Of a DNA stretch of 10,500 bases, positions 1 to 7,557 are shown piece by piece (position 1 is the first letter of the stretch; every line of letters begins with the position of its first letter). The position numbers and the translations under genes were made by a program. The DNA is taken from the NCBI GenBank assembly GCA_022600215.1, contig JAHZKV010000072.1, positions 1 through 10,500 on the forward strand. Direction: 5' to 3'. The notes under the pieces are model-generated. The model did no database searches, was not told the DNA's origin, and saw nothing but the letters and a program-made list of their open reading frames with translations. Source of the stretch: a bacterium (lineage in GTDB: Bacteria; Chlamydiota; Chlamydiia; Chlamydiales; 2-12-FULL-49-11).

Positions 1-1
1 T

Positions 2-223
2 AGTCCTGCTGGACCTACCGTGCTTACCAAACAAACTTTTGCTACTACAGAATTTAGCAATCAATTTGTCTTTCAAAACCAAATTGGACTCGGTTTATCT
101 TTAGGCAAAGCCGCTGAAACTGAATTCTTTGTGAAACTTTACCACTATTCTAACGGTGATCTTTTCCCTGTAAATGGGGGTATTGATGTGCCAATTTTAT
201 TCGGATTTTCCTTTGTTCTTTAA
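2..223 (+). CDS. 3' end of PagL-like lipid A 3-O-deacylase (partial)
   Basis: The frame is open from the window edge to the stop at 221-223, so the 5' part lies outside; the GTG at 20 is internal. PagL is an outer-membrane beta-barrel that removes the 3-O-linked acyl chain from lipid A. The tail HYSNGDLFPVNGGID aligns without gaps, from memory, with the active-site segment of Pseudomonas PagL (H126, S128, E140). The His codon is at 143-145 and the Ser codon at 149-151. The position of the third residue, normally Glu, is Asp here (codon 185-187). The protein ends in alternating aromatic/hydrophobic residues (FGFSFVL), as expected of a last barrel strand. The assignment rests on about 73 residues only. 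A related PagL-fold barrel without deacylase activity is possible. Confidence 0.7.
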   Translation, partial: SPAGPTVLTKQTFATTEFSNQFVFQNQIGLGLSLGKAAETEFFVKLYHYSNGDLFPVNGGIDVPILFGFSFVL

Positions 224-240
224 GACCTAGCAGCTATACT
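213..240 (+). promoter_or_regulatory. possible sigma-70-type promoter for the small membrane protein gene
   Basis: TTGTTC (213-218) is followed after 16 nt by TATACT (235-240), 24 nt before the ATG at 265. The -35 overlaps the end of the upstream CDS. The -10 is good and the -35 modest. Read-through from the upstream gene is equally possible. Confidence 0.35.
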
Positions 241-254
241 GAATGCTAAGATGC

Positions 255-262
255 AGGAGGGG
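255..262 (+). promoter_or_regulatory. strong ribosome binding site fixing the start at 265
   Basis: AGGAGGGG lies 2-4 nt before the ATG at 265. It supports that start over the out-of-frame ATG at 251 and over internal Met codons. Confidence 0.7.
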
Positions 263-264
263 CC

Positions 265-672
265 ATGCAGAACTTAAAGAGCAAACAAACAATGTATCTC
301 ATCGCAACCGTGCTATTGGTGCCGCTGAGCTTTTTACTGATTGGCAGGGGAGAGATCGCTCCTTCTGCACATATGACCCTTTTCCTTGTAAGCCTTGCCG
401 GAGCGCTTAACTCCTTTGTCTCTAGACGAGTAGATCGCATCATGCGCTACGTACCACTGAAAGGTGTGCTCACCTTTGCTCTTTGCTACCAAACCTTTGA
501 AACATGGTACTCGCGCTACCTCGCAGGCACGCCACTAATCGCCGCCGACTACTTCCCCTTGACCGTCATCGTTGCCTACCTCTTCTCTAGCCGCATCTCC
601 CGCCTCATCCGTAAAGCCGCAGGCGTCCAAGTCTCAGCCTCCACCAAAAACACCGACACCCACCAAAACTAA
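265..672 (+). CDS. small multi-pass inner-membrane protein of unknown function
   Basis: This gene encodes 135 residues in a family I do not recognise. Hydrophobic segments at about residues 11-27, 34-53 and 91-108 are likely membrane spans, and a weaker one lies at 65-78. Basic stretches follow the second (SRRVDRIMR) and the last (SSRISRLIRKA), so by the positive-inside rule those loops are probably cytoplasmic. The last ~20 residues are a polar Ser/Thr/Asn-rich tail. A good ribosome binding site makes the start secure. The gene follows the PagL-like gene by 41 nt and may be read with it. It converges on the MORN gene with only 3 nt between the stop codons. Its second half is clearly GC-rich (36 of 60 bases at 541-600), unlike most neighbours. 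Function unknown; real as a gene because of the ribosome binding site and membrane-protein composition. Confidence 0.72.
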   Translation: MQNLKSKQTMYLIATVLLVPLSFLLIGRGEIAPSAHMTLFLVSLAGALNSFVSRRVDRIMRYVPLKGVLTFALCYQTFETWYSRYLAGTPLIAADYFPLTVIVAYLFSSRISRLIRKAAGVQVSASTKNTDTHQN

Positions 673-675
673 TCC

Positions 676-1770
676 CTAATCCTTTCCCGGCTCAATAAAA
701 GGTTCAACCTTCCTGATTTCCTTTTTAAGATTTGTTGGATCGTAACTATAAAAAACTAGTTCATTTTTGGTGGAGACAGTTGTAGTAGTGATACTTCCGT
801 CTTTATATGGATCAAACTTATCTTTTAGAAAAGAAACGGCTATACTTGCACTTTTCATAGGAAAAGGATACTCCCGCAGATAAGGTCTTATTTTTTCGTG
901 TTCATTCACTCTTTTTACAAGCATTTGCATTAAGTCAAAGAGGATGTCTTTAGCTTGTTCTTTTTCTGCATGCATTTGCAAAGAAAAATCTGCACCAAAC
1001 CTAACAACATCCCATGGCATCCTCCCACCACTTCCAGTAGCTTTTGCTCCATATTTTTTCTTTGCGTCCTTGATGAATGCTGCTGTTATTTCATTAACAT
1101 ATTTTTCATATCTGCATGGAGCATTCTTTCTATAAAAATTTGGGGGTGGGGGAGTTTTTAACAACTTTCCATATTCATATTCAAGTTCAATATACTCCTT
1201 TCCATTTTCATCCCATGCATAAAGTGTACCATCTACTTTTCCTTGGGAGTATGGAATACATATAGCAATTTTGTTATTTGAATGGTATCGTTGTTGCTCG
1301 CAATCAAACACACCATTTTGATCATATTGAAGTAAGCGAGCTTTATGAGAACCATCTAGACATCTGCTTTGATAGCAAGTTACGTGGACGCCTTGTCTGA
1401 CTCCATTTTGAAAATAGCCTTTAAAAGCATCTTCTCCTGTATTATACCATCCATGGATGTGTCCATGTGCTTTTCCATTTTTATAAGGAAGTTTTGCTTT
1501 TATTTGACCGCTTGGCCAGTATTCTATATATTCTCCATTTTTGTTTTTTGAGATTTCATATTTAATCTTCTGGATGAAATTTTCATCAAAGGTATCATCA
1601 ATCATCCCACTTGTCATCTCTTTGACAATTTGATCAAGAGGAAGAATTTCATGAGAGGTGCTTAGTACTTTTTCTTCCCAGTGGGAATCGATTTCTTGAG
1701 GAGCTTCTAGTCTTGGAAGAGCTCCAAATAGAAAAGAGAAGCCTAATAAATTAGCGAGTAGTGTGTGCAT
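676..1770 (-). CDS. exported MORN-variant repeat protein, candidate partner or immunity protein of the Rhs protein
   Basis: The gene encodes 364 residues. An ATG lies in frame at 1788, but GGAGG at 1776-1780 sits 5 nt before the ATG at 1770, so I choose 1770. The product then begins with a hydrophobic signal-like segment (residues 3-18, LLANLLGFSFLFG), though with no Lys/Arg before it. Residues 79-127 and 160-202 carry YwqK/MORN-variant repeats (for example GEYIEYWPSGQIK, TLYAWDENGKEYIE). A proline run (207-210) leads into a C-terminal domain (about 219-364) containing GSGGRMPWDV and HEKIRPYLREYPF. I recall similar sequence in chlamydial proteins but cannot name the family. The start overlaps the Rhs 3' end by 20 nt, so the two are probably co-transcribed and translationally coupled. 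That position suits an immunity or partner role, but neighbourhood is the only evidence. It could instead be a second exported effector. Confidence 0.72.
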   Translation of the reverse strand: MHTLLANLLGFSFLFGALPRLEAPQEIDSHWEEKVLSTSHEILPLDQIVKEMTSGMIDDTFDENFIQKIKYEISKNKNGEYIEYWPSGQIKAKLPYKNGKAHGHIHGWYNTGEDAFKGYFQNGVRQGVHVTCYQSRCLDGSHKARLLQYDQNGVFDCEQQRYHSNNKIAICIPYSQGKVDGTLYAWDENGKEYIELEYEYGKLLKTPPPPNFYRKNAPCRYEKYVNEITAAFIKDAKKKYGAKATGSGGRMPWDVVRFGADFSLQMHAEKEQAKDILFDLMQMLVKRVNEHEKIRPYLREYPFPMKSASIAVSFLKDKFDPYKDGSITTTTVSTKNELVFYSYDPTNLKKEIRKVEPFIEPGKD

Positions 1771-4700
1771 AAATTCCTCCCATATCATCGCTGCATTTTT
1801 GTCTTAGTTTTTTCTCTACATAATGCCCATAAGTTGCCCCTTGGAAACTATGATCAAGTGATAACCAGCTTGTTTCTCGTGAGTCCAACTCTATCACATT
1901 GTGATCATTTGTTGCATTATTTCTTACTCTTCCTGTGAGTTTGTCTCCCTTTGAATATACGCACCATGCATTGATAAAATGATTTTTGTTATGTAGTTGA
2001 GCGCCTCCAAAAGTTTGGGAATAACACATCTCCTGGGTTTTGATTCGATAGCTTTTTGGCATTTGACGAAGAGCAATATTCGCAACCATAGCTGCCTCGC
2101 TATGGGAACTATGAAGCCATTTTGCATCTGGTGCATATTTCTCAAGAGCATCTATTACCGTCATGAACAAGTGAGCTGTTCGGTGGGCGCTATCTGGGAT
2201 GTAATTGCCATTTGCTGATGTACAGGCACGGACCATATCACCTCCATATTTCCTATTAAGGTAGCTTGTTGGGTTATTGCAAAAATCTAAAAAAGTATTG
2301 ATTCTATGATTTTTTTCATGGTTTTGAAAATAGTCAAGAGTACTGTCATTATAGACGCCGATGATAATGGTTTCTGGGAAGCAGCGGTGGAGGAATTCTC
2401 CCATGTTGATAAAGTCTTCGTAGTAGTTGTTTATTCCATTTTGGTAGGTGATGAAGGCAATTTGGTTGATGCAATTTTGTGAAAGTTTGGCGGCGTGTTC
2501 CATCGATGTTACTAAATCAAAAGGATTTTCGTTGATTTTATCTTCAAATTCTTTTGGGCCAAAGAAGACGACTCTGGTGGGAACTGTTGGGCGCATGTAC
2601 CGATCTAGATCTCTGATTGATTCCTCGACAACAGGAGCTACTTTTGGCGTTTGAAAAGTGTGCTCTGATCGAAGGCCGAATTGGTCGAGGCGGTTGATGG
2701 GGGAGTTGAGGTTGAATTGGTAAAGGTTTTGGGAGTCGGCAAACCCAGCAGGATCGGGGGTGAGCCATCTTTTAAGGGCAGGGTCGTAGAAGCGCATGCC
2801 AAAGTAGATAAGGCCATGGATCTCCCGTTTGGAAGAAAAGCGCCATGGGTTGAGGAAGTGTCGCGCCTTTTCCTCTCCAAAGGCGTTCATGGGATAGCAT
2901 TCCACCTCATGGCCATCGTAATCGATGATAGCCAGCACATTTCCTTGCAGGTCATGCAGAGGGACAAAGATTTCTCCTTGCAGCTCAATTGCAATAGCTG
3001 CGCCAATATCGCCCTGGATACCAAGGCCGAGCACTTTTAGCTCTATGATCTCGCCCTCTTTCGTAACGCATCCAATCTCTGCTTGATCATCATATAAGTA
3101 GAAGGTCTCCTCCTCTTCGGCTATCGTCTTTTTGACGAGGCGGGAGAGGGGATCGTAGGTAAAATGAATCTTTTGTCCATCCTCCTTTTCCATCGACACA
3201 AGGCGATCAAGAGCGTCGTATACGTATTTGGTCTGATCCTTTCGTAGAAGATTTCCATTTGGATCATAACCAAAATTATCTCCTAGTATTTGATTTAATT
3301 GGTTTACTTCAAATTCTTTAGAGTTCCCAAGAGCATCGAAAGCATATTCTTCCTCATTTTCCTTCTTCAGCTGAGAAAGAGCATCATAATCAAACTCTTT
3401 GTCACCTGTGAGTGAATTGTACATATTAGTGACTAGGTGATTGCCATTAAACTCTAGTCGAATTCGGTGAAAAGGGGAGGATAGTGATGTTGGCAGCTCT
3501 AAGATATCGCGTGTGGAAATCGCCTTTCCAAGGCCCATGGGCAAGAGTTCCTCCGCGACGTGCTGATTGACATCGAACTTGGTGTATCTATGCGCATATA
3601 CGATCTCTCCACGAGCATTCTTTCTGAGCACTGCAATCATGCAGCTCTTATCATACTCGTAATGAATGGAGCTGCCATCACAAAGCTCCATCTCCTTCTT
3701 ACGCCCATAGGTATCGTAGTACCATTTGGTGGTAAAGCCCGTCAAACCACTCTCTTCAATCACCTCCCCAAACTTGTTGTATGTACGCTGTATCGAAAGG
3801 CCAAGGCTATTATCCTTGATCTCTAACAAGTCTAGGCCAGCATAGACATATTCATAGTCAATAGAGCGATTATTGCTCCTCTTTGCAATGACAAGGTCAT
3901 GCTGATCATACTCATATTCAAAGGAGACACCACTTGGCTTGGTCTCTTTGATTAACCTTCCTTTTTGGTCATATTCAAAGGACGTTTCTTTCTTCCCGGA
4001 CTCTATCTGGTAGATGAGTTGCCCCATAACGTCATATTCAAACTCTACTACATGATCTTTGGTGATCTTTTTGACCACATTCCCATCGATATCATAGTAG
4101 ATCTCCTGCAAAAAGTAAGTCTCATCTTCTGGTGAGAGCTTTTCCGTCTTAATAAGGCGATCTTGGCGATCAAATGTCTCTACCATTTTGTTTCCAAGCG
4201 GATCAATCTCAGTCCTTGTCCAATTATCGAAAATATAAAAAGACTCATCTCCCGCGGGACTTATGTGCTTGGTAAGATTGCTTTCGTTATCATAGAAGAA
4301 GAGATCTTCTGCCTCTCCTTGCGATGTCAGCTTGATCGCTTTTGCCTTTTGCCCTTCTGCATTGTATTCATAGCGTATCTGATGAAATCCATTCTCTGAA
4401 GTCTCGATGACTCGTCCTTCAATATCAAAAACCTCTTCGACAACTAGATCTCCCTGAATCGTCCTGCAAAGATTTCCCATCTCATCATACTCAAACTCAC
4501 GCCTTCTGTCGCCACACTCCTCTGCAACTTTGCGCCCAAACACATCATAAGAATAGAATGTCTGCAACCCACGCTGATCGGTATAACTTTGCAACAATAC
4601 GCCATCATACTCCCAGCGCTCTTCAAGCTCTCCTTGCTTTTTCCAAATACAGCGACCATATTTATCATACCCAAAGTCTACTATGCTCTTATCTCGTAGA

Positions 4701-6919
4701 ATGGATCGGACAATGTTATTGTCCCTATCATATGTATGCCACTCTTTTGTCCCATCAGGATACCAGATACTACGAATGTTATTATCGTAGTCATACATTT
4801 TTTTTGTTGTGATTCCGCTCGGTGATACTTCTTTTATTATATTGCCGAGAATATCATATGCATAAAGCCAGCAGGGGGCGACTTCCATCCCATCAACCTG
4901 GACTTTGGGAAGGATCTTTTTGATGCAGTTATCAAATTCATCATAGACGTAGGTTGTTCTTACTTTTTTATAGTTGATTTCCTCAACAAGACGGCCTTTA
5001 TTATCATAAATATTTAGACTTACTCTATTATTAATTTCACAAAGGATAGGGAGGTTGAGCTTGTTGTATGTGATAAGTTTCTCTGCAGCACCAACCTCTT
5101 TTACGCGGATTATATTGCCAAATTCATCATACTCATATTCATTCTCAGCCCCCAAAGGAAAACGCTTCCATATCATTCTTCCACACGCATCATACCCATA
5201 CTCGGTGGATCCAAATTCTGTGGACTCCTTAATGAGGTGATAGTTTTCATCATATTCGTAGAAGCACTTTTCTAGGCCATTATCCTTTTCGATAATCATT
5301 TTTGTTTCGGGATCATGTATATACTTCTCTGCTGTTTCTAAATCACCACTAATCATTCTCTTTTCGATAAGAAAATGGTCTTCGTCATAGATGTAACATT
5401 CCTTTAGTTCGCCAGTAATTTTGTTCTCGAGTAGGTCTGTTCCTTTTTTATATGTATATTGCAATACAAGCTCAGGAGCAGTTTTTAAAAGATAATGACC
5501 ATGTGGACCTGATCGTCTTAATTTTGGATGTACTTCTTTTATGCACAGATTATTTTCACCATAGTAATAACTAATGTATTTCGAGCCCTCTATGGTATCT
5601 TTAGTCTCGCATGCGATACGACCTTTTTTATCATATCGATAATGAGTTCTTTTTTTTAAGTCGCCCTTTGAATTTAGAATTGCTTCATTTTCCAATAGAT
5701 GCTCTTTCCACTTGAAGCGCTTGGTGGAATGCACCTCTCCATTCTTATCGAGCTTCTCAATCCTCTCAAAACCTTTGAGATAGTTAAAATAATACCTTGT
5801 GGTGGCTCCATTTACATCTTTCTCCAAGGTGTAATCCGTAAAGTACTCATACGTGGTGCTGTTCACTTCATTTTCTACCAGCTTGATTACACGATAGTTC
5901 CAACAGGAATAATCTAACTCTGGCCCTTTCTTTGTCTTCTTGATTGTGGGGAGGTTGAGATCAACTTCCAACGAGCACTTTGATCCTGTATAGATCTTTT
6001 GTAGCCACAAAGTGCCTTTGTACGGACTTTGTACATATTCAAACTTTTGAATAGGAAAACCTTCAATCTCTACAGACTGTAAAAAAGGGGACTTTTCATT
6101 GTCTGTACCTCGGTAGATAATTACGGTTCCGTCGCTACAAGTTGCTGTGATCCTTTGCTCTTCTGCATCATATTCTATTAAGACGCTTGCAAAAACTTTG
6201 TCCTCTTTTGGATTTAGGGTTTCGATGAACAATGAATTGTCTTCGATGGTATAGCGAGTAATATGCCCAGAAGGGGAGACCTCTTTGAAGAGCTCATACT
6301 CTGACCCTATAAACTCTTTTGGATTCTCAAAGTACCTTCGATGTGTAAAACGATTTACCTCTTTGTAATAGCGCTTACCACCATTTGCAAGAGTCATAGT
6401 TGCAATCTTTGTATTTCGATCAATGGAGATGGTATTGTTTTTGTAGTTTTGCCGATAATCAATGGGCATCTGCTTATATTTTCGGCCAGAGAGTTGATTG
6501 AGTTTTTCCTCTTGATAGGAGAAAGTGACTACCCCTTTCTTCCTCTTTTCATCCATATGAAAAGCAATTCTGCCAACACCTGGCTCTACCATTTGCACAT
6601 GGTATAAAGTGTCATGGCCTCGACCAATCATACTTCTACCGCTGGTGCTTGCAAGGTCACGAAAAACATGGAGCTTGGTGTGACAGAAAAATCCCATCTT
6701 ATCCCGAATTTTTTTGAAAGGGATGCTTCCATCAGATTGTATTCGCTCAAAATAACTCCGCCTGATTGGAATGGGCACTGCACCACGAACAACATGGTCC
6801 TCAAACTCTATAGTTAGCCCACCGGAAATTACATCTACACTATGCGTGAACGTTAAATCTGCAAAAAGAAGGAGGGGAGAGAAGAAGAAAACACAAACAA
6901 CCTTTTTCCAAAAATCCAT
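1751..6919 (-). CDS. Sec-exported Rhs/YD-repeat polymorphic-toxin-type protein with C-terminal alpha/beta-hydrolase-like domain
   Basis: This intact 1722-residue gene starts at the ATG at 6917-6919, with AAAGGG just upstream. Residues 1-20 are a classic signal peptide (KK, then VVCVFFFSPLLLF, likely cleaved LFA|D). An N-terminal cap (about 20-420) opens with a VDVISGGLTIEFED-type motif like those before other Rhs shells. YD repeats fill about 423-1290. The Rhs core follows, with NPWRFSSKR near 1355, YFGMRFYDP, RWLTPDPAGF and terminal DQFGL at 1412-1416. In known Rhs/TcC proteins the YD repeats form a cocoon, and the chain is cut after this last Leu to free the C-terminal domain. Residues 1417-1722 are that domain. 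There is no PAAR or VgrG-type N-terminus, so type VI delivery is not suggested; export is probably by Sec and then unknown. The Rhs call is secure, the effector activity is not. Confidence 0.93.
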   Translation of the reverse strand: MDFWKKVVCVFFFSPLLLFADLTFTHSVDVISGGLTIEFEDHVVRGAVPIPIRRSYFERIQSDGSIPFKKIRDKMGFFCHTKLHVFRDLASTSGRSMIGRGHDTLYHVQMVEPGVGRIAFHMDEKRKKGVVTFSYQEEKLNQLSGRKYKQMPIDYRQNYKNNTISIDRNTKIATMTLANGGKRYYKEVNRFTHRRYFENPKEFIGSEYELFKEVSPSGHITRYTIEDNSLFIETLNPKEDKVFASVLIEYDAEEQRITATCSDGTVIIYRGTDNEKSPFLQSVEIEGFPIQKFEYVQSPYKGTLWLQKIYTGSKCSLEVDLNLPTIKKTKKGPELDYSCWNYRVIKLVENEVNSTTYEYFTDYTLEKDVNGATTRYYFNYLKGFERIEKLDKNGEVHSTKRFKWKEHLLENEAILNSKGDLKKRTHYRYDKKGRIACETKDTIEGSKYISYYYGENNLCIKEVHPKLRRSGPHGHYLLKTAPELVLQYTYKKGTDLLENKITGELKECYIYDEDHFLIEKRMISGDLETAEKYIHDPETKMIIEKDNGLEKCFYEYDENYHLIKESTEFGSTEYGYDACGRMIWKRFPLGAENEYEYDEFGNIIRVKEVGAAEKLITYNKLNLPILCEINNRVSLNIYDNKGRLVEEINYKKVRTTYVYDEFDNCIKKILPKVQVDGMEVAPCWLYAYDILGNIIKEVSPSGITTKKMYDYDNNIRSIWYPDGTKEWHTYDRDNNIVRSILRDKSIVDFGYDKYGRCIWKKQGELEERWEYDGVLLQSYTDQRGLQTFYSYDVFGRKVAEECGDRRREFEYDEMGNLCRTIQGDLVVEEVFDIEGRVIETSENGFHQIRYEYNAEGQKAKAIKLTSQGEAEDLFFYDNESNLTKHISPAGDESFYIFDNWTRTEIDPLGNKMVETFDRQDRLIKTEKLSPEDETYFLQEIYYDIDGNVVKKITKDHVVEFEYDVMGQLIYQIESGKKETSFEYDQKGRLIKETKPSGVSFEYEYDQHDLVIAKRSNNRSIDYEYVYAGLDLLEIKDNSLGLSIQRTYNKFGEVIEESGLTGFTTKWYYDTYGRKKEMELCDGSSIHYEYDKSCMIAVLRKNARGEIVYAHRYTKFDVNQHVAEELLPMGLGKAISTRDILELPTSLSSPFHRIRLEFNGNHLVTNMYNSLTGDKEFDYDALSQLKKENEEEYAFDALGNSKEFEVNQLNQILGDNFGYDPNGNLLRKDQTKYVYDALDRLVSMEKEDGQKIHFTYDPLSRLVKKTIAEEEETFYLYDDQAEIGCVTKEGEIIELKVLGLGIQGDIGAAIAIELQGEIFVPLHDLQGNVLAIIDYDGHEVECYPMNAFGEEKARHFLNPWRFSSKREIHGLIYFGMRFYDPALKRWLTPDPAGFADSQNLYQFNLNSPINRLDQFGLRSEHTFQTPKVAPVVEESIRDLDRYMRPTVPTRVVFFGPKEFEDKINENPFDLVTSMEHAAKLSQNCINQIAFITYQNGINNYYEDFINMGEFLHRCFPETIIIGVYNDSTLDYFQNHEKNHRINTFLDFCNNPTSYLNRKYGGDMVRACTSANGNYIPDSAHRTAHLFMTVIDALEKYAPDAKWLHSSHSEAAMVANIALRQMPKSYRIKTQEMCYSQTFGGAQLHNKNHFINAWCVYSKGDKLTGRVRNNATNDHNVIELDSRETSWLSLDHSFQGATYGHYVEKKLRQKCSDDMGGIYAHTTR
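1754..2671 (-). other. C-terminal effector domain of the Rhs protein, probable serine hydrolase/lipase fold
   Basis: This segment encodes residues 1417-1722, after the DQFGL cleavage-type motif. LHSSHSEAA (1602-1610) resembles a nucleophile elbow, with Ser1607 in SHSEA instead of the usual GxSxG. About 50 residues later, NAWCVYSKGDKL (1651-1661) looks like the strand and turn carrying the acid (Asp1659). HSF (His1690) or GHYV (His1699) could be the catalytic His. The order Ser-Asp-His and the spacing fit alpha/beta hydrolases such as class 3 lipases. No named family can be assigned by eye. A relation to the chlamydial DUF687 proteins is a hunch only. The DNA is more AT-rich than the core. Confidence 0.5.
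1776..1780 (-). promoter_or_regulatory. ribosome binding site deciding the MORN gene start
   Basis: On the minus strand GGAGG is followed by AATTT and then the ATG ending at 1770. The site lies inside the last codons of the Rhs gene, consistent with translational coupling. The ATG at 1788 would place this site inside the coding region. Confidence 0.7.
3050..5650 (-). repeat. YD-repeat array within the Rhs gene
   Basis: Degenerate repeats of roughly 20 residues carry the pattern YxYDxxGxxxxx, for example HYRYDKKGRI, YEYDEFGNI, FEYDQKGRL and FTYDPLSRL. At DNA level the sense motif TATGAT or TATGAA recurs (seen as ATCATA/TTCATA on the plus strand). The repeats are diverged enough that the DNA copies are not near-identical. 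They build the beta-cocoon in solved Rhs/TcC structures. Confidence 0.9.
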
Positions 6920-7000
6920 AGAAGCCCTTTATGAAAACTCTGAGAAAAAACTATTTCGACAGAGCTCTTTTAAAATTTTTTCTTTGATAAAAAAGATTTG

Positions 7001-7030
7001 TTTATAATTCCTAATTACTATTTTTTGCAA
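7001..7030 (-). promoter_or_regulatory. predicted promoter for the Rhs-MORN unit
   Basis: Read on the minus strand, TTGCAA (7030-7025) is followed after 18 nt by TATAAA (7006-7001). Transcription would start near 6994, leaving about 75 nt before the Rhs ATG. The surrounding AT-richness makes chance matches common. Confidence 0.45.
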
Positions 7031-7042
7031 CTTTTTTTGCAA
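7021..7042. repeat. paired TTTTTTGCAA direct repeat in the divergent promoter region
   Basis: TTTTTTGCAA occurs at 7021-7030 and again at 7033-7042, 12 nt apart and so about one helical turn. Each contains the palindrome TTGCAA. The first copy overlaps the predicted minus-strand -35. The pair lies between the two divergent promoters and could be an operator, or simply low-complexity sequence. Confidence 0.4.
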
Positions 7043-7047
7043 ATATT

Positions 7048-7076
7048 TTGAAAATAACTAGATTTATTTTTATAAA
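7048..7076 (+). promoter_or_regulatory. predicted promoter for the first zinc-ribbon gene
   Basis: TTGAAA (7048-7053), a 17-nt spacer and TATAAA (7071-7076) give a near-consensus sigma-70-type promoter. The start would be near 7083, about 39 nt before the ATG at 7122. Confidence 0.55.
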
Positions 7077-7121
7077 AACTTTATTGTCTAAGGCAACTCT
7101 GAACATTGAAAGGAGGAAATG

Positions 7122-7475
7122 ATGAAACGATTTACGATACTATTTACCGGCTTTAGCCTTTTTGTCTCTTGTACGTTTGCATGCAATTGCTGCACTACCG
7201 TGGAAGAGGCTGCGGAACTAGAAGTAGATGGCTTTACTGTGGAGGCAAGAAGCCTGCTAGCAGACCTTGGAACCACCTTGCCATGCGAGAACTTTTCGAC
7301 CTCGGCAATCGACCTTGATGCAGCAAATATCTTGTGCTACACCTCTGGTCACATGAGCAAATGGCTTTGCAAAAACTGCGACTACGAGAAAAGGGGAGGG
7401 CCGAAGCTGAAGAAATGCCCCCAATGTAAATCTATCGACTCGCACTACCTCGCCCCCACCTGGGAAGACCCATAA
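7122..7475 (+). CDS. small exported cysteine-rich protein with zinc-ribbon-like C-terminus (paralogue 1)
   Basis: The product has 117 residues. AGGAGG at 7111-7116 is 5 nt from the ATG at 7122 and 2 nt from the adjacent ATG at 7119, so 7122 is preferred. The N-terminus is a signal peptide (MKR, then hydrophobic 4-16), with cleavage probably near TFA|C21. Cys17 and Cys21 are possible but poor lipobox cysteines. A helical segment, TVEEAAELEVDGFTVEARSLL (about 26-46), is followed by a linker. Then come C83-x2-C86 and C99-x2-C102, the spacing of a rubredoxin or zinc-ribbon knuckle pair; the protein has ten Cys in all. It is a clear paralogue of the next gene (same MKR start, EEA...G...AR.L motif and ribbon). 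It probably has its own promoter at 7048-7076. I do not recognise the family; metal binding or a structural role is an inference. Confidence 0.8.
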   Translation: MKRFTILFTGFSLFVSCTFACNCCTTVEEAAELEVDGFTVEARSLLADLGTTLPCENFSTSAIDLDAANILCYTSGHMSKWLCKNCDYEKRGGPKLKKCPQCKSIDSHYLAPTWEDP

Positions 7476-7557
7476 AATTTAAAATCATTATAGATTTAAT
7501 TTTATATAAATTTTATATTGCTACTCATAACTTTTCAAATTAAAAAGGGAGGAAGTT

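Noticed and set aside
685..720. Inverted repeat AAGGTT-c-AACCTT as a terminator between the convergent genes at 672/676
   Set aside because: A one-base loop cannot form this hairpin and it lies inside the MORN coding region.
1770..1788. Upstream ATG at 1788 as start of the MORN gene
   Set aside because: The GGAGG at 1776-1780 points to the ATG at 1770, and that start puts the hydrophobic export segment at the N-terminus.
2681..3040. 119-residue open frame on the plus strand inside the Rhs core region
   Set aside because: It is antisense to the conserved Rhs core, has no ribosome binding site and no family features; it reflects the GC-rich codons of the real gene.
6984..7008. TTGATA and a perfect TATAAT on the plus strand
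   Set aside because: The spacer is only 13 nt, too short for a sigma-70 promoter; the 7048-7076 pair is better placed.
7472..7507. AT-only imperfect inverted repeat after the first zinc-ribbon gene, as a terminator
   Set aside because: The arms need a bulge, have almost no G/C pairs and no clean U-run after a stable stem.
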